Below are positions 25,450 through 34,547 of a DNA stretch of 53,136 bases, piece after piece. The stretch spans positions 1-53,136 of the forward strand of contig JAJFGN010000008.1 in the NCBI GenBank assembly GCA_021776115.1. The letters are read 5' to 3'. The notes beneath the pieces are model-generated. The model worked only from the letters and a program-made list of their open reading frames with translations, made no database searches and was not told where the DNA came from. Positions within the stretch are counted from its first letter, which is position 1, and each line of letters begins with the position of its first letter. Position numbers and translations under genes: made by a program. Source of the DNA: Kiloniellaceae bacterium (lineage in GTDB: Bacteria > Pseudomonadota > Alphaproteobacteria > Kiloniellales > J153).

Positions 25450-26438
25450 ACGTGCCCGAACTGGAGCTCGTCTGTCCAGCGGGAACGCCAGCGGCCCTGC
25501 GGGCGGCCGTGGACGCTGGAGCGCATACCGTCTATTGCGGCTTCGCGGACGAGACCAATGCCCGCAATTTCCCCGGGCTGAACTTTTCACGCGACGAGAT
25601 GGCCGCCGGCGCCGCCTATGCCCACGGGGCGGGCTCCAAGCTGCTGGTTGCTATCAACACCTTCCCGCGCGCTGGGGCCGAGGAGATCTGGCACCGCGCC
25701 GTGGATGATGCCCAAGCCGCGGGCGCCGATGCGGTAATCTTGGCCGATCTGGGGCTGTTGGCTTATGCGGCCGAGCACCGGCCTGGCCTCAGGCGCCACC
25801 TCTCGGTGCAAGCGGCGGCGGCGAATGCCGATGCGATCACGTTCTATGCCGAGACCTTCGGCGTGAAGCGGGTGGTGCTGCCCCGGGTATTGAGTGTCGA
25901 GGAGATCACGGCCATCAACCGCGATATCGACGTCGAGACCGAGGTCTTCGTCTTTGGCGGGCTCTGCGTGATGGCCGAGGGGCGCTGTTCGCTTTCCTCC
26001 TATGCCACCGGGCGTTCGCCTAACATGAGCGGCGCCTGCTCACCCGCCAGCCATGTGGTCTATACCGAGGAACAGGGTGAACTGGTCTCGCGCCTGGGTA
26101 ACTTCACCATCCACAAGGTGCCAAGGGATGCGCCGGCGCCCTATCCGACGCTATGCAAGGGTTGTTTCTCGGCCGGCGGACAGACTGGCCACGTGTTCGA
26201 GGACCCGATGAGCCTCGACGCCGCCGAGCTGATCCCGAGGCTGGCCGAGGCCGGGGTAACGGCACTGAAGATCGAGGGGCGCCAGCGCAGCCGTGCTTAT
26301 GTCTCGGCCGTGGTGAAAAGCTTCCGCCGGGCCACCGACGCGATTGCCGCCGGGCGCCCGGTGCCGGTCAGCGAGCTGGCACATCTGACCGAGGGGCAGT
26401 CGAGCACGCTCGGCGCTTATCGAAAGAACTGGCGCTAA
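25446..26438 (+). CDS. ubiU: U32 peptidase-like protein UbiU
   Basis: 330 residues starting at a GTG that overlaps the ubiT stop. UbiU forms a heterodimer with UbiV that hydroxylates ubiquinone precursors without oxygen; each holds a [4Fe-4S] cluster. The U32 start ELVCPAGTPAALRAAVDAGA and the cluster cysteines in the pattern C-x6-C-x16-C are present (CVMAEGRC, then SGACSPASH), with the fourth ligand in the LCKGC segment. The spacing matches the known E. coli ligands. The rest has the U32 TIM-barrel-like body. It is the middle gene of the ubiTUV operon, followed by ubiV after 29 bases. Confidence 0.95.
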   Translation: MNVPELELVCPAGTPAALRAAVDAGAHTVYCGFADETNARNFPGLNFSRDEMAAGAAYAHGAGSKLLVAINTFPRAGAEEIWHRAVDDAQAAGADAVILADLGLLAYAAEHRPGLRRHLSVQAAAANADAITFYAETFGVKRVVLPRVLSVEEITAINRDIDVETEVFVFGGLCVMAEGRCSLSSYATGRSPNMSGACSPASHVVYTEEQGELVSRLGNFTIHKVPRDAPAPYPTLCKGCFSAGGQTGHVFEDPMSLDAAELIPRLAEAGVTALKIEGRQRSRAYVSAVVKSFRRATDAIAAGRPVPVSELAHLTEGQSSTLGAYRKNWR

Positions 26439-26467
26439 CCAAGCGCCGCGAGCAAGGGAGTGGGACG

Positions 26468-27361
26468 TTGCGCCTGACACTAGGCCCGGTGTTCTATAAT
26501 TGGCCTGCGGATCAATGGTCCGACTTTTATGCCGGGATCGCCGACGAGGCCCCGGTGGACCGCGTGGTGATTGGCGAGGTCGTTTGTTCGAAACGTCTGC
26601 CCTTCTACCAAGACCACATCCCGAAAGCGGTCGAACGGCTCCAGCGCGGTGGGAAGGAGGTTGTGCTCGCCTCGCTGGGCTTAGTCACCCTGCCACGTGA
26701 ACGCAAGATGCTGTCCGATCTAGCCGAGTCCGGATTGCCGGTCGAGGTGAACGATCTGACGATGCTGCGTCACTTGAAGCCAGGCACGCGATTCACGGTC
26801 GGCCCGCTGGTCAATGTCTATAACGAAGGAACGCTGGGCTTGCTAGCAGGCCGTGGAGCAACAACGGTCTGCCTGCCGCCCGAACTGGGCTTTGCATCCG
26901 TTGCGGCACTGACTGCCGAGGGGCTGCGGCTTGGCGCCGAGATCGAGATCTGGGCATTCGGGCGCCTGCCGCTGGCGATTTCTGGGCGCTGTTATCACGC
27001 TCGCCTTGCGGGTCTAACCAAGGACTCTTGCCAGTTCGTCTGCGATGCGGACCCGGACGGGCTCGCCGTCGAAACCTTGGACGGCCAGCCCTTTCTCGCG
27101 GTCAACGGGGTCCAGACGGTCTCGGAATGCTGGGCTAACCTCGTGGGCGACCTGACGCGGCTGGCCGAGGTGGGGGTCGGCTCGCTGCGCCTCTCACCCC
27201 ATACCGGTGACATGACCGAAGTAGCGCGCCTGTTCCGGTCGGCAGCCGATTCCCGGATCGGCCCGGACGAGGCGATTGCCGGGCTTGCCGCACTGGCGCC
27301 GGAAAGACGTTTTTCAAACGGGTTCCTGTTCGGTCAATTCGGCGCAGAGTGGACCCATTGA
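26468..27361 (+). CDS. ubiV: U32 peptidase-like protein UbiV
   Basis: 297 residues from a TTG at 26468, with AAGGGAG at 26454-26460 upstream. The sequence from there (LTLGPVFYNWPADQWSDFY) is the normal UbiV N-terminus; the same frame is open much further up but that part overlaps ubiU and is not real. Four cluster cysteines are placed: one in GEVVCSKR (about residue 39) and three in CYHARLAGLTKDSCQFVC, spaced C-x12-C-x3-C as in E. coli UbiV. It pairs with UbiU. Last gene of the FNR-controlled operon. Confidence 0.93.
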   Translation: MRLTLGPVFYNWPADQWSDFYAGIADEAPVDRVVIGEVVCSKRLPFYQDHIPKAVERLQRGGKEVVLASLGLVTLPRERKMLSDLAESGLPVEVNDLTMLRHLKPGTRFTVGPLVNVYNEGTLGLLAGRGATTVCLPPELGFASVAALTAEGLRLGAEIEIWAFGRLPLAISGRCYHARLAGLTKDSCQFVCDADPDGLAVETLDGQPFLAVNGVQTVSECWANLVGDLTRLAEVGVGSLRLSPHTGDMTEVARLFRSAADSRIGPDEAIAGLAALAPERRFSNGFLFGQFGAEWTH

Positions 27362-27461
27362 GCCCAGCGTTCGAACGACGGCTCCCGGCCGATTTTACGA
27401 ACTAAGAAACCTGACTGAGAGACGGCCGGCCGGTCGGCGTCGTAACCGGTTGCGGGCACGC

Positions 27462-29885
27462 TTAATACAGGCCGCTGGTGCCGCTGGGCGCTTCGCCGGT
27501 CAGGGGGTTGTAGCCGCCGTCGATGACGAGTTGCTCGCCGCTTGGCACCGTGCCGGGCTTGAAGGCCTCCAGGATCACCTTCTTGTCGCCGGGCCGCGCG
27601 AGGCGCCCGGTATCCACATTGAGGCGCACCAAACGCAGGCCCTCGGGAATGCGGAACGGCACGGCCGGGTGATTCTCCAGCGCGCCGGCCATGAAGTCGC
27701 GGAACACCGGCGCGGATACCGAAGAGCCGGTTTCCTTGCGGCCCAGGCTGATCGGATCGTCGAAGCCGATGAAAACCCCAACCGCCAAATCGGGCGAGAA
27801 ACCCATGAACCAGGTATCGGTACTGTTATTGGTGGTCCCGGTTTTGCCGGCCAGCGGCTTACCGACGGAGCGGATGCGGCGCCCGGTACCGCGCTCGACG
27901 ACGCCCTGCAGCATGGAGACAACTTGGTAGGTGCTGCCCGGATCGGCCACCTGTTCGCGCTCGTCGGGCAACTCCGGCGTGGCCTGACCGGCCCAGAAGG
28001 TCGGCAGGCAGTCGGGGCATGCCCGCTTGTCGTGGCGGTACACCGTCGCTCCCAGGCGATCTTGAATCCGGTCGATCATGGTCGGCTGGATTCGCCGGCC
28101 GCCGTTAACCAGCATCGCATAGGCGGTCGTCAGCCTTAGCAGCGTCGTTTCGCCCGCGCCCAGGGCCATGGAGAGCAGCGGCGGCATGTCGTCGATAACG
28201 CCGAAGCGCTGGGCATAGTCAACGACCTTCTCCATCCCGATGGTCTGCGCCAGGCGCACCGTCATCAGGTTGCGCGAGCGCTCGATGCCGATCCGCATGG
28301 GCGTCGGGCCATAAAATTTCTTGGTATAGTTGGCCGGCTTCCACTTGCCCAATCCCGCGCCCTGATCGACCACGAAGGGCGCGTCGAGAATGATGGTGGC
28401 GGGCGTGAAACCACTGTCCAGCCCGGCCAGATAGACGAAAGGTTTGAACGCGGAGCCCGGTTGCCGGTAGGCCTGAGTCGCCCGGTTAAATTGGCTTTGT
28501 TCGAAAGAAAATCCGCCGCTCATCGCCAGAATCCGGCCGGTGTGCGGGTCGAGCGCAACTAAGGCGCCGTTAATGTCGGGTATCTGGCGAAGGCCATAAG
28601 CGTCTGGCTCATAGGGTTTCTCTTTGTCCGCGCTGATAACCGGCTCGACCATCACCACATCGCCCGGCGCCAGGACATCGCCCGGTTGCTTCGGTTTCTC
28701 GCCGACCTTCTGGCCTTTCAGCCACGGCCGCGCCCAGGCTAACTCGGCCATCGGAATATGGGCCTCGCGGCCATCTGCGAGACCGATCGCGGCCTGGGCC
28801 TCATCGAGCGAAAGCACAACTGCCAGCGACCAGGGCGACATCCCGCCCGGCGGCTCTACCCCCGCCAAGGCCTCGCGCCAAAACCCCGGCTCGCCTTCAG
28901 GATCGGACATGTCCAGGGTGGTGACCGGGCCACGCCAGCCATGGCGCCGGTCATACGCGACCAGTCCGTCGCGCAAAGTGCGTTCCGCGATCTTTTGCAG
29001 GCGGGGGTCCAGGGTCGTGCGCACCGACAGCCCGCCTTGATACAAGGCGGCATCGCCGTAGACCTGCGCCAGTTCGCGGCGCACCTCCTCGACAAAATAG
29101 TCGGCTTGCACAATCTCGGTCGGGTCGCTCTGGTGGACCTCGAGGGGGGTCGCCCAGGCGGCCTCCGCGTCTTCCGCCGAGATTCGGCCGTCCTCCAACA
29201 TCCGGCCGATGACCCAGTTGCGCCGCGCAATCGCCGCTTCGGACCGCCGGATCGGATGATAGTTATTCGGCGCCTTGGGCAAGGCGGCCAGGTACGCGGC
29301 CTCGGCTATGGTCAGTTCGTCGAGCGACTTATTGAAATAATTCAGCGCCGCCGCGGCCACGCCATAAGACCCGAAGCCCAAATAAATTTCGTTCAAATAT
29401 AGATCGAGAATCCGCTCTTTGGTGAAGGCATGCTCTATGCGCAGAGCCAGGATCGCTTCCTTGATCTTGCGCTCGATCGAGACTTCGTTGGTCAGAAGGA
29501 AGTTCTTCGCGACCTGCTGGGTAATGGTCGAAGCGCCGACCGGCCGGCGCGATTTGCCCAGATTGGCCAAGTTGGTCACCATCGCCCGCGCGACGGAGAG
29601 CGGATCGATACCCGCGTGCTGGTAGAAATTCTTGTCCTCGGCCGAGAGGAAGGCGTGAAGGATTCGAAGCGGGATCGCCTGGATTGGCACATAGACGCGC
29701 TTTTCCGTCGCATATTCGGCCAGAAGGCGGCCATCCCCGGCATGCACGCGCGTGACCGTTGGCGGATCGTAGTTGGCCAGTTGCGTATAATCGGGAAGGT
29801 CGCGGCCATAGTAGCTGAAGACGTACAGCACACCTGCGCCGCCCAAGACAGCGACGATCAGGATTAGGCCGAAAATGGAGGCCAA
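27462..29885 (-). CDS. mrcA: Penicillin-binding protein 1A, bifunctional transglycosylase/transpeptidase
   Basis: Class A PBP of 807 residues that builds and crosslinks peptidoglycan. After an N-terminal membrane helix (LILIVAVLGGAGVLYVF) comes the GT51 domain with its catalytic glutamate in SAEDKNFYQHAGID and the GASTITQQVAKN motif. The transpeptidase domain has the SxxK box as SAFK (about residue 478), SxN as SRN, and KTGTT (about residue 679). The start is uncertain: no in-frame ATG or GTG precedes the helix, and the candidates are TTG (29885) or a CTG nine bases upstream (29894), which has GGAGG five bases before it. It follows amiC on the same strand; prfB, its usual downstream neighbour, is 13 kb away. 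Confidence 0.95.
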   Translation of the reverse strand: MASIFGLILIVAVLGGAGVLYVFSYYGRDLPDYTQLANYDPPTVTRVHAGDGRLLAEYATEKRVYVPIQAIPLRILHAFLSAEDKNFYQHAGIDPLSVARAMVTNLANLGKSRRPVGASTITQQVAKNFLLTNEVSIERKIKEAILALRIEHAFTKERILDLYLNEIYLGFGSYGVAAAALNYFNKSLDELTIAEAAYLAALPKAPNNYHPIRRSEAAIARRNWVIGRMLEDGRISAEDAEAAWATPLEVHQSDPTEIVQADYFVEEVRRELAQVYGDAALYQGGLSVRTTLDPRLQKIAERTLRDGLVAYDRRHGWRGPVTTLDMSDPEGEPGFWREALAGVEPPGGMSPWSLAVVLSLDEAQAAIGLADGREAHIPMAELAWARPWLKGQKVGEKPKQPGDVLAPGDVVMVEPVISADKEKPYEPDAYGLRQIPDINGALVALDPHTGRILAMSGGFSFEQSQFNRATQAYRQPGSAFKPFVYLAGLDSGFTPATIILDAPFVVDQGAGLGKWKPANYTKKFYGPTPMRIGIERSRNLMTVRLAQTIGMEKVVDYAQRFGVIDDMPPLLSMALGAGETTLLRLTTAYAMLVNGGRRIQPTMIDRIQDRLGATVYRHDKRACPDCLPTFWAGQATPELPDEREQVADPGSTYQVVSMLQGVVERGTGRRIRSVGKPLAGKTGTTNNSTDTWFMGFSPDLAVGVFIGFDDPISLGRKETGSSVSAPVFRDFMAGALENHPAVPFRIPEGLRLVRLNVDTGRLARPGDKKVILEAFKPGTVPSGEQLVIDGGYNPLTGEAPSGTSGLY

Positions 29886-30104
29886 AAGTCTCAGGGCATC
29901 CTCCGATGGGGCTATGCTCGGCGCTCTAAAGCGCCCAAGACCGGATACGGGCGCATTTGCGCCGGCAGGCTACTCGGAAAGCCGTTACCTTTCGGTAACC
30001 ATACAGATAAAACCCGCCATATTCAGCGGCCCCGGCAAGCAACGCCTGACCGCAAATCCCAAAACCTTAACCGTTCTTGTGTGTATCGCACCAATATGGC
30101 GAGG

Positions 30105-31349
30105 TCATGTCTTATTCAGGGCCTTTTGCCAACTGAAATATCCGTCGATTGCCCGCAGGGTGGCCCCTACGACGGACTGCCTGTGTTTGGCCGAGCGCAG
30201 CAGGCGTTCTTCGGCCCGATTGGACAGATAGCCGACCTCAACCAGGACCGACGGCACAACCGGTGATTTCAGCACCGCAAAACCGGCGAATCGGTGGGTG
30301 TTGCGCAGCAGTTTCGTAACTCGGCCTAAGTCCGTAACCAGCGTATTAGCGAAGCGCTTGGACAGATTCATGGTTTCGCGCTGGACCAGATCCCGCAAGA
30401 TGTCGCCGACGACTTCGGACTGACCGGCCAGATCGATGCCGGCCACGATGTCCGCTTTGTTTTCCTTCGCCGCGACGGATTTTGCCTCCGCGTCCGAGGC
30501 GCTTTCCGAAAGGGTGTAGACCGAGGCGCCTCGAATCTTCTTGGATTTATGGTTGTTGGCGTGGACAGAGAGGAACAAAGCGGCCCCGTTTTGTTGCGCG
30601 ATTTCCCTTCGGTTGCTAAGGCTGATGAAGATATCCTTGTCGCGGGTCATGACCACCCGATAGCGCCCGGTCGCGGTCAAACGCCGCCGCAACTCAAGGG
30701 CATACGCCAGTGCGATATCCTTTTCGTCGGCGCCGGTTATGCTGGTCGCGCCGGGATCGACACCGCCATGGCCAGGATCGATCACAATGACCGGCCGGTC
30801 GTCGGTCCTGGGCTTAGGGACCACAAGCGCGGCGGCGCGCGGCGGCGCCAAGGGCGGCGACGACAAAAGCGGCGCCGAGCGCCCCCCGGCGAAAAATGCC
30901 TCCCTGCCGATCGGCGCGATATCGATAACCAAGCGGTGCGGATAATTGCCGTTCGGTGGAATAACAAAAAGCTTCTTGATGCGGACCGGGCCCCGCATGT
31001 CCAGAACCACGCGGCTAGTACCGGGCGCGAACAGCCCAAATCTCATGGCGGTGATCAGGGCGTCGTCGCGGCCACCGGGCAAATCCTTGCCGGGCCGCCA
31101 CTCCAGTTCCGGCAGGTCGATGACCACACGGAACGGATCGGGCAGCGTGAACACCCGGTAGCGGGGCGCCTCGGTCAGCTCCATGACAAAGCGGACCTTA
31201 TCTGGGTGCTCGCCCACCCGTACACCGGTCACCGACGCCTGCGCCCAGGCCAAGGACAGTGTGAAAAGGCAAAGACAGCAAGTCAGAGCGAGACGAAACA
31301 AGGAAAAAAGCACTCCCACATCTTGTGTGGCTAGGAATAGCCTCCACAT
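30105..31349 (-). CDS. amiC: N-acetylmuramoyl-L-alanine amidase with AMIN domain
   Basis: 414 residues from the ATG at 31349. The N-terminal hydrophobic segment (FRLALTCCLCLFTLSLAWA) is a signal peptide, then an AMIN domain (about residues 45-150) that targets the septal wall, and an Amidase_3 zinc domain. Zinc and catalytic residues are visible: VIDPGHGGVDPGA, FLSVHANNH, and LVEVGYLSNRAEE with its glutamate. It cleaves stem peptides from glycan strands during cell separation. The promoter-like pair at 31377-31405 puts the transcript start about 20 bases before this ATG. It lies between rne (divergent) and mrcA, the usual alphaproteobacterial order. The symbol follows the family; the exact paralogue is inferred. 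Confidence 0.93.
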   Translation of the reverse strand: MWRLFLATQDVGVLFSLFRLALTCCLCLFTLSLAWAQASVTGVRVGEHPDKVRFVMELTEAPRYRVFTLPDPFRVVIDLPELEWRPGKDLPGGRDDALITAMRFGLFAPGTSRVVLDMRGPVRIKKLFVIPPNGNYPHRLVIDIAPIGREAFFAGGRSAPLLSSPPLAPPRAAALVVPKPRTDDRPVIVIDPGHGGVDPGATSITGADEKDIALAYALELRRRLTATGRYRVVMTRDKDIFISLSNRREIAQQNGAALFLSVHANNHKSKKIRGASVYTLSESASDAEAKSVAAKENKADIVAGIDLAGQSEVVGDILRDLVQRETMNLSKRFANTLVTDLGRVTKLLRNTHRFAGFAVLKSPVVPSVLVEVGYLSNRAEERLLRSAKHRQSVVGATLRAIDGYFSWQKALNKT

Positions 31350-31376
31350 AAATACACGGCCTTTACAACGCAAGCT

Positions 31377-31405
31377 GGGATATTCTTTTCGCGGAATCTT
31401 GCCAA
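31377..31405 (-). promoter_or_regulatory. amiC: Putative amiC promoter
   Basis: On the minus strand TTGGCA (31400-31405) is followed after exactly 17 bases by TATCCC (31377-31382). The -35 matches the sigma-70 consensus at 5 of 6 positions and the -10 is weaker. The predicted start near 31370 leaves a 20-base leader to the ATG at 31349. Confidence 0.4.
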
Positions 31406-31439
31406 AATATAAAGAGCCATAACCCAAGCCTGACGCGCA

Positions 31440-31468
31440 TTGTCAATGCCGATAATCGAGTGTAGAAC
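31440..31468 (+). promoter_or_regulatory. rne: Putative rne promoter
   Basis: TTGTCA (31440-31445) and TAGAAC (31463-31468) separated by 17 bases. The match is 5 of 6 in the -35 and 4 of 6 in the -10. It would start an mRNA near 31475, giving a leader of about 415 bases, long as in E. coli rne. Confidence 0.35.
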
Positions 31469-31732
31469 CGGCCACGCCAAGCTGGTAATATTGCAAGGCG
31501 AATCGCTCGGCGACCGGACCTGGGCTGTAACGGCCTTGGGTATCGGGGGGTCTAAATATCGGGCTGGGCGGTCTTGCCGGTTTCTTCCGAAAGGGACAGG
31601 CAACGGTTTCCAGGCGCCGACTGGATAAATTATCGGTCGGCGTCGCGTCGCTCGGCCGCGCCCGGACTAGGGTGGGCCGGACCACGCAATTCACCGCCGG
31701 TTGGCGCTTTGGGCGCCGATCGGTCCCGCAAT

Positions 31733-31772
31733 GTGCGCGGCGCTGCCAGCGTTTTGGCAGCGAACGGCGCAC
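31733..31772 (+). promoter_or_regulatory. rne: Hairpin in the rne leader
   Basis: Outer stem GTGCGC (31733-31738) with GCGCAC (31767-31772); inner stem GCTGCCA (31742-31748) with TGGCAGC (31755-31761) and loop GCGTTT. In E. coli, hairpins in the rne 5' leader let RNase E regulate its own mRNA; this could be a counterpart. The shape is seen in the sequence; the role is inferred. Confidence 0.5.
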
Positions 31773-31889
31773 AACGGATGCTTGAAATCATGGACGCTCG
31801 ACGCAAGATCGAACGTTTTTCTGAGAATATCGCGCCGCGCACCGCCCTGATGGCCGGTGTTGCCGGACGCGTTCTGGAGTCCCCTTTGA

Positions 31890-34520
31890 ATGACAAAAAG
31901 AATGTTGATCGACGCCTCGCACCCGGAAGAGACACGGGTCGTGGTGATCAGTGGCAATCGTCTCGAAGATTTTGATTACGAAAGTACGTCAAGAAAGCAG
32001 CTCAAAGGTAACATATATCTCGCTAAAGTAACGAGGGTCGAGCCGTCGCTTCAGGCCGCCTTCGTTGAGTATGGCGGCAACCGTCACGGCTTCCTGCCGT
32101 TCAGCGAGATCCACCCCGACTACTACCGCATCCCGATCGCCGACCGCGAAGCCCTGCTCGCGGCTGAGGCGGAAGTCGAGATCGAGTCGGTCGAAGTCCC
32201 GGATGAGCCGGCCGAAGCCCCGGACGACTCGGACTCCACGGCGGAGCCCGAGGCCGATAGCGAGGAACCGACCGGGGGAGACTCGCCGGAAGGCGACGAA
32301 ACCGAATCCCCGGCCGCTGAGCTTGCAGGCGCCGAGGGTCCGGACGTCGAAGAAACGCTCGACGCCGTGAACGGCGCGGTCGAGGAGATTCCGGTCGAAC
32401 CCAGCGTCGACACCCTAGGCGGCGACGACGACGAAGACGCGGCCCGCCGGCGCGCCAATTTGATGCGTCGGTACAAGATCCAAGAGGTCATCAAACGCCG
32501 CCAAGTCATCCTGATTCAGGTGACCAAGGAGGAGCGCGGCAATAAGGGCGCCGCGCTCACGACCTACCTATCCCTGGCGGGCCGTTACTGCGTCCTCATG
32601 CCCAACACCGCCAAGGGCGGCGGCATCAGCCGCAAGATCGCCAGCGCCCAAGACCGGCGGCGTCTAAAAGGCATTCTGGAAGAATTGAGCATCCCGGAAG
32701 GTATCGCGGTGATCGTGCGAACCGCGGGCAGCGAGCGGACCAAGGCGGAAATCCGCCGGGACTATGAGTTCCTACTGCGTCTTTGGGACGAAATCCGGTC
32801 GACGACATTGGAATCCACCGCGCCGGCGCTGATCTACGAAGAAGCCAACCTGATTAAACGCGCGATTCGCGACGTCTATCAAAGCGATTCCGACGAGATC
32901 CTGGTCGAGGGCGATGAGGGCTACAAGGCGGCCAAGGCTTTCATGAAGTCCTTGACCCCCAGTCATGCGCGCAAGGTCAAACAGTACAAGGATCCGGCGA
33001 TTCCGCTGTTTTACCGTCACCAGGTCGAAAGTCAGATCGACGCCATGCACAATCCCGTGGTGCAACTGCGCTCGGGCGGCTACATCGTCTTACACATGAC
33101 CGAGGCGCTGGTTGCGATCGACGTGAACTCGGGCAAGGCCACGCGTGAACGCCACATTGAGGAAACCGCCTACAAGACCAACCTGGAAGCGGCGGAAGAA
33201 GTCGCGCGTCAATTGCGGCTGCGCGACATGGCGGGTCTGGTCGTCATCGATTTTATCGACATGGACGAATCCCGCCATAATCGCAGCGTTGAACGCAAGC
33301 TCAAGGAGGCCATGCGGCAAGACCGGGCGCGTATCCAGCTCGGCCGCATCAGCCCCTTTGGCCTTCTGGAATTGTCACGCCAACGGCTTCGGCCCAGCCT
33401 CCTCGAGAGCTCCACCGAGCCTTGCCATTATTGTGACGCCAGCGGTTACGTCAGAACAATTCAGTCGGTCGCGCTGCATGTCCTGCGCGGGCTGGAGGAA
33501 GAAGGCATTCGACGGGGCGGCGGCGAAATCGTTGCAACGGCCCCGCGCGACGCCGCTCTCCACCTGCTAAATCAGATGCGCGATCGCCTGGTCGGAATAG
33601 AGCAGCGCTATGGCCTAAGCATCCAGATTATTTCGGACGACGCTTTAATCCCGCCCAACTACTCGTTGCAGCGGAGTAGCTCCACCACCGCGGAAACCTC
33701 GGTGGCGCCGGAACGGCCCCGTATTGAGGCGGCGAGCGAAGAAGAAGATCGCCCCGACCGCAAGCGCGGTAGAGGCCGGCGTAATCGCAAGAGAAGCGCC
33801 GACACACCGTCTGAAGACGCGATCGAAGCCGTGGCGGAGCGCGAGCCGGACGAAAGTGGCGCTGTCGCCAACGCCAGCGCCGAGGAAACCACCGAAGAGT
33901 CGGGAGACGAAAAACCCCGCCGCCGCCGCCGTGGAAAGCGGGGCGGCCGCCGCCGCACCCGCCGCGGCGCGGAGGACGGCGGCACCGCCCCTGCGGACGA
34001 TTCCGGCGAGCCGGCGAATGGCGACGCTCCACAGGACGAGCACGCCGGGGCCGAACAGACCGGCGAGGAGGCCGCGGTTGAGGTGGACGCCGCAGCGGTC
34101 TCCGAATCGCCGTCAGCTTCGGAAGGCCGGGCAGAGGGCGAGGAAGGCGCAGAGACAAACGGCGCCGCCAAGCGCCCGCGCAGCCGGCGCCGGCGCAGCC
34201 CCCGTGGCAACCGCGCGCCCGCGTTGGCGGAAGCCGAGGCGCGCGCCGTCGCGGCCGAAGACCGCGCCGGGGGCGAAGAGCAGGTCGGAAGCGATGAGCA
34301 AACGGATGCTCCGGAGCCAAAACCACGCAGAAGAAGCCGAAAGCCGCGCGAGACTGGAAGCACTACCGCCTTGGAACAGCCCCAGGCTGACATCGCGGCG
34401 GCGGACCTACCGGCGGACCTAATCGCGGATAGCGCTGGCCCGGGCCCGGACGGCGGGGAAGGGGACGCGGTTGTCGAGGCGGGGCCGAAGCGCCGTGGCT
34501 GGTGGAACCGCTGGACCTAG
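31890..34520 (+). CDS. rne: Ribonuclease E
   Basis: 876 residues; the main endoribonuclease of mRNA decay and rRNA processing and scaffold of the degradosome at the inner membrane. The S1 domain (from GNIYLAKVTRVEPSLQAAFV) is split by an acidic insertion of about 95 residues (positions about 90-185), as in other alphaproteobacteria. The catalytic aspartates lie in VAIDVNSGKATRERH and VVIDFIDMDE, and the zinc-link cysteines in CHYC (E. coli has CPRC). The C-terminal 270 residues are disordered, rich in Glu, Ala and Arg, with basic runs (RRRRRGKRGGRRRTRRG) that bind RNA, and end in RGWWNRW. It is divergent from amiC. Confidence 0.96.
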   Translation: MTKRMLIDASHPEETRVVVISGNRLEDFDYESTSRKQLKGNIYLAKVTRVEPSLQAAFVEYGGNRHGFLPFSEIHPDYYRIPIADREALLAAEAEVEIESVEVPDEPAEAPDDSDSTAEPEADSEEPTGGDSPEGDETESPAAELAGAEGPDVEETLDAVNGAVEEIPVEPSVDTLGGDDDEDAARRRANLMRRYKIQEVIKRRQVILIQVTKEERGNKGAALTTYLSLAGRYCVLMPNTAKGGGISRKIASAQDRRRLKGILEELSIPEGIAVIVRTAGSERTKAEIRRDYEFLLRLWDEIRSTTLESTAPALIYEEANLIKRAIRDVYQSDSDEILVEGDEGYKAAKAFMKSLTPSHARKVKQYKDPAIPLFYRHQVESQIDAMHNPVVQLRSGGYIVLHMTEALVAIDVNSGKATRERHIEETAYKTNLEAAEEVARQLRLRDMAGLVVIDFIDMDESRHNRSVERKLKEAMRQDRARIQLGRISPFGLLELSRQRLRPSLLESSTEPCHYCDASGYVRTIQSVALHVLRGLEEEGIRRGGGEIVATAPRDAALHLLNQMRDRLVGIEQRYGLSIQIISDDALIPPNYSLQRSSSTTAETSVAPERPRIEAASEEEDRPDRKRGRGRRNRKRSADTPSEDAIEAVAEREPDESGAVANASAEETTEESGDEKPRRRRRGKRGGRRRTRRGAEDGGTAPADDSGEPANGDAPQDEHAGAEQTGEEAAVEVDAAAVSESPSASEGRAEGEEGAETNGAAKRPRSRRRRSPRGNRAPALAEAEARAVAAEDRAGGEEQVGSDEQTDAPEPKPRRRSRKPRETGSTTALEQPQADIAAADLPADLIADSAGPGPDGGEGDAVVEAGPKRRGWWNRWT

Positions 34521-34547
34521 CTAACGGCATGCCGCCGCGGTAGCGGC

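Larger units (their letters stand above)
31350..31889. other. Divergent amiC-rne control region and rne leader
   Basis: 540 bases without a credible gene. It holds a promoter-like pair for amiC (31377-31405, minus), one for rne (31440-31468, plus) and a strong hairpin at 31733-31772. Reading frames in it have no recognised motif. Most of it would be the RNase E 5' leader, about 415 bases if the predicted promoter is used. Confidence 0.6.

Noticed and set aside
26153-26467. Longer UbiV starting inside ubiU
   Set aside because: The part before 26468 overlaps ubiU in another frame and has no UbiV similarity; a TTG with AAGGGAG starts the normal N-terminus.
33628-34393. Long minus-strand frames inside rne
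   Set aside because: They mirror the low-complexity Glu/Arg/Ala-rich tail of RNase E and consist of Arg/Pro/Ser runs without domains.
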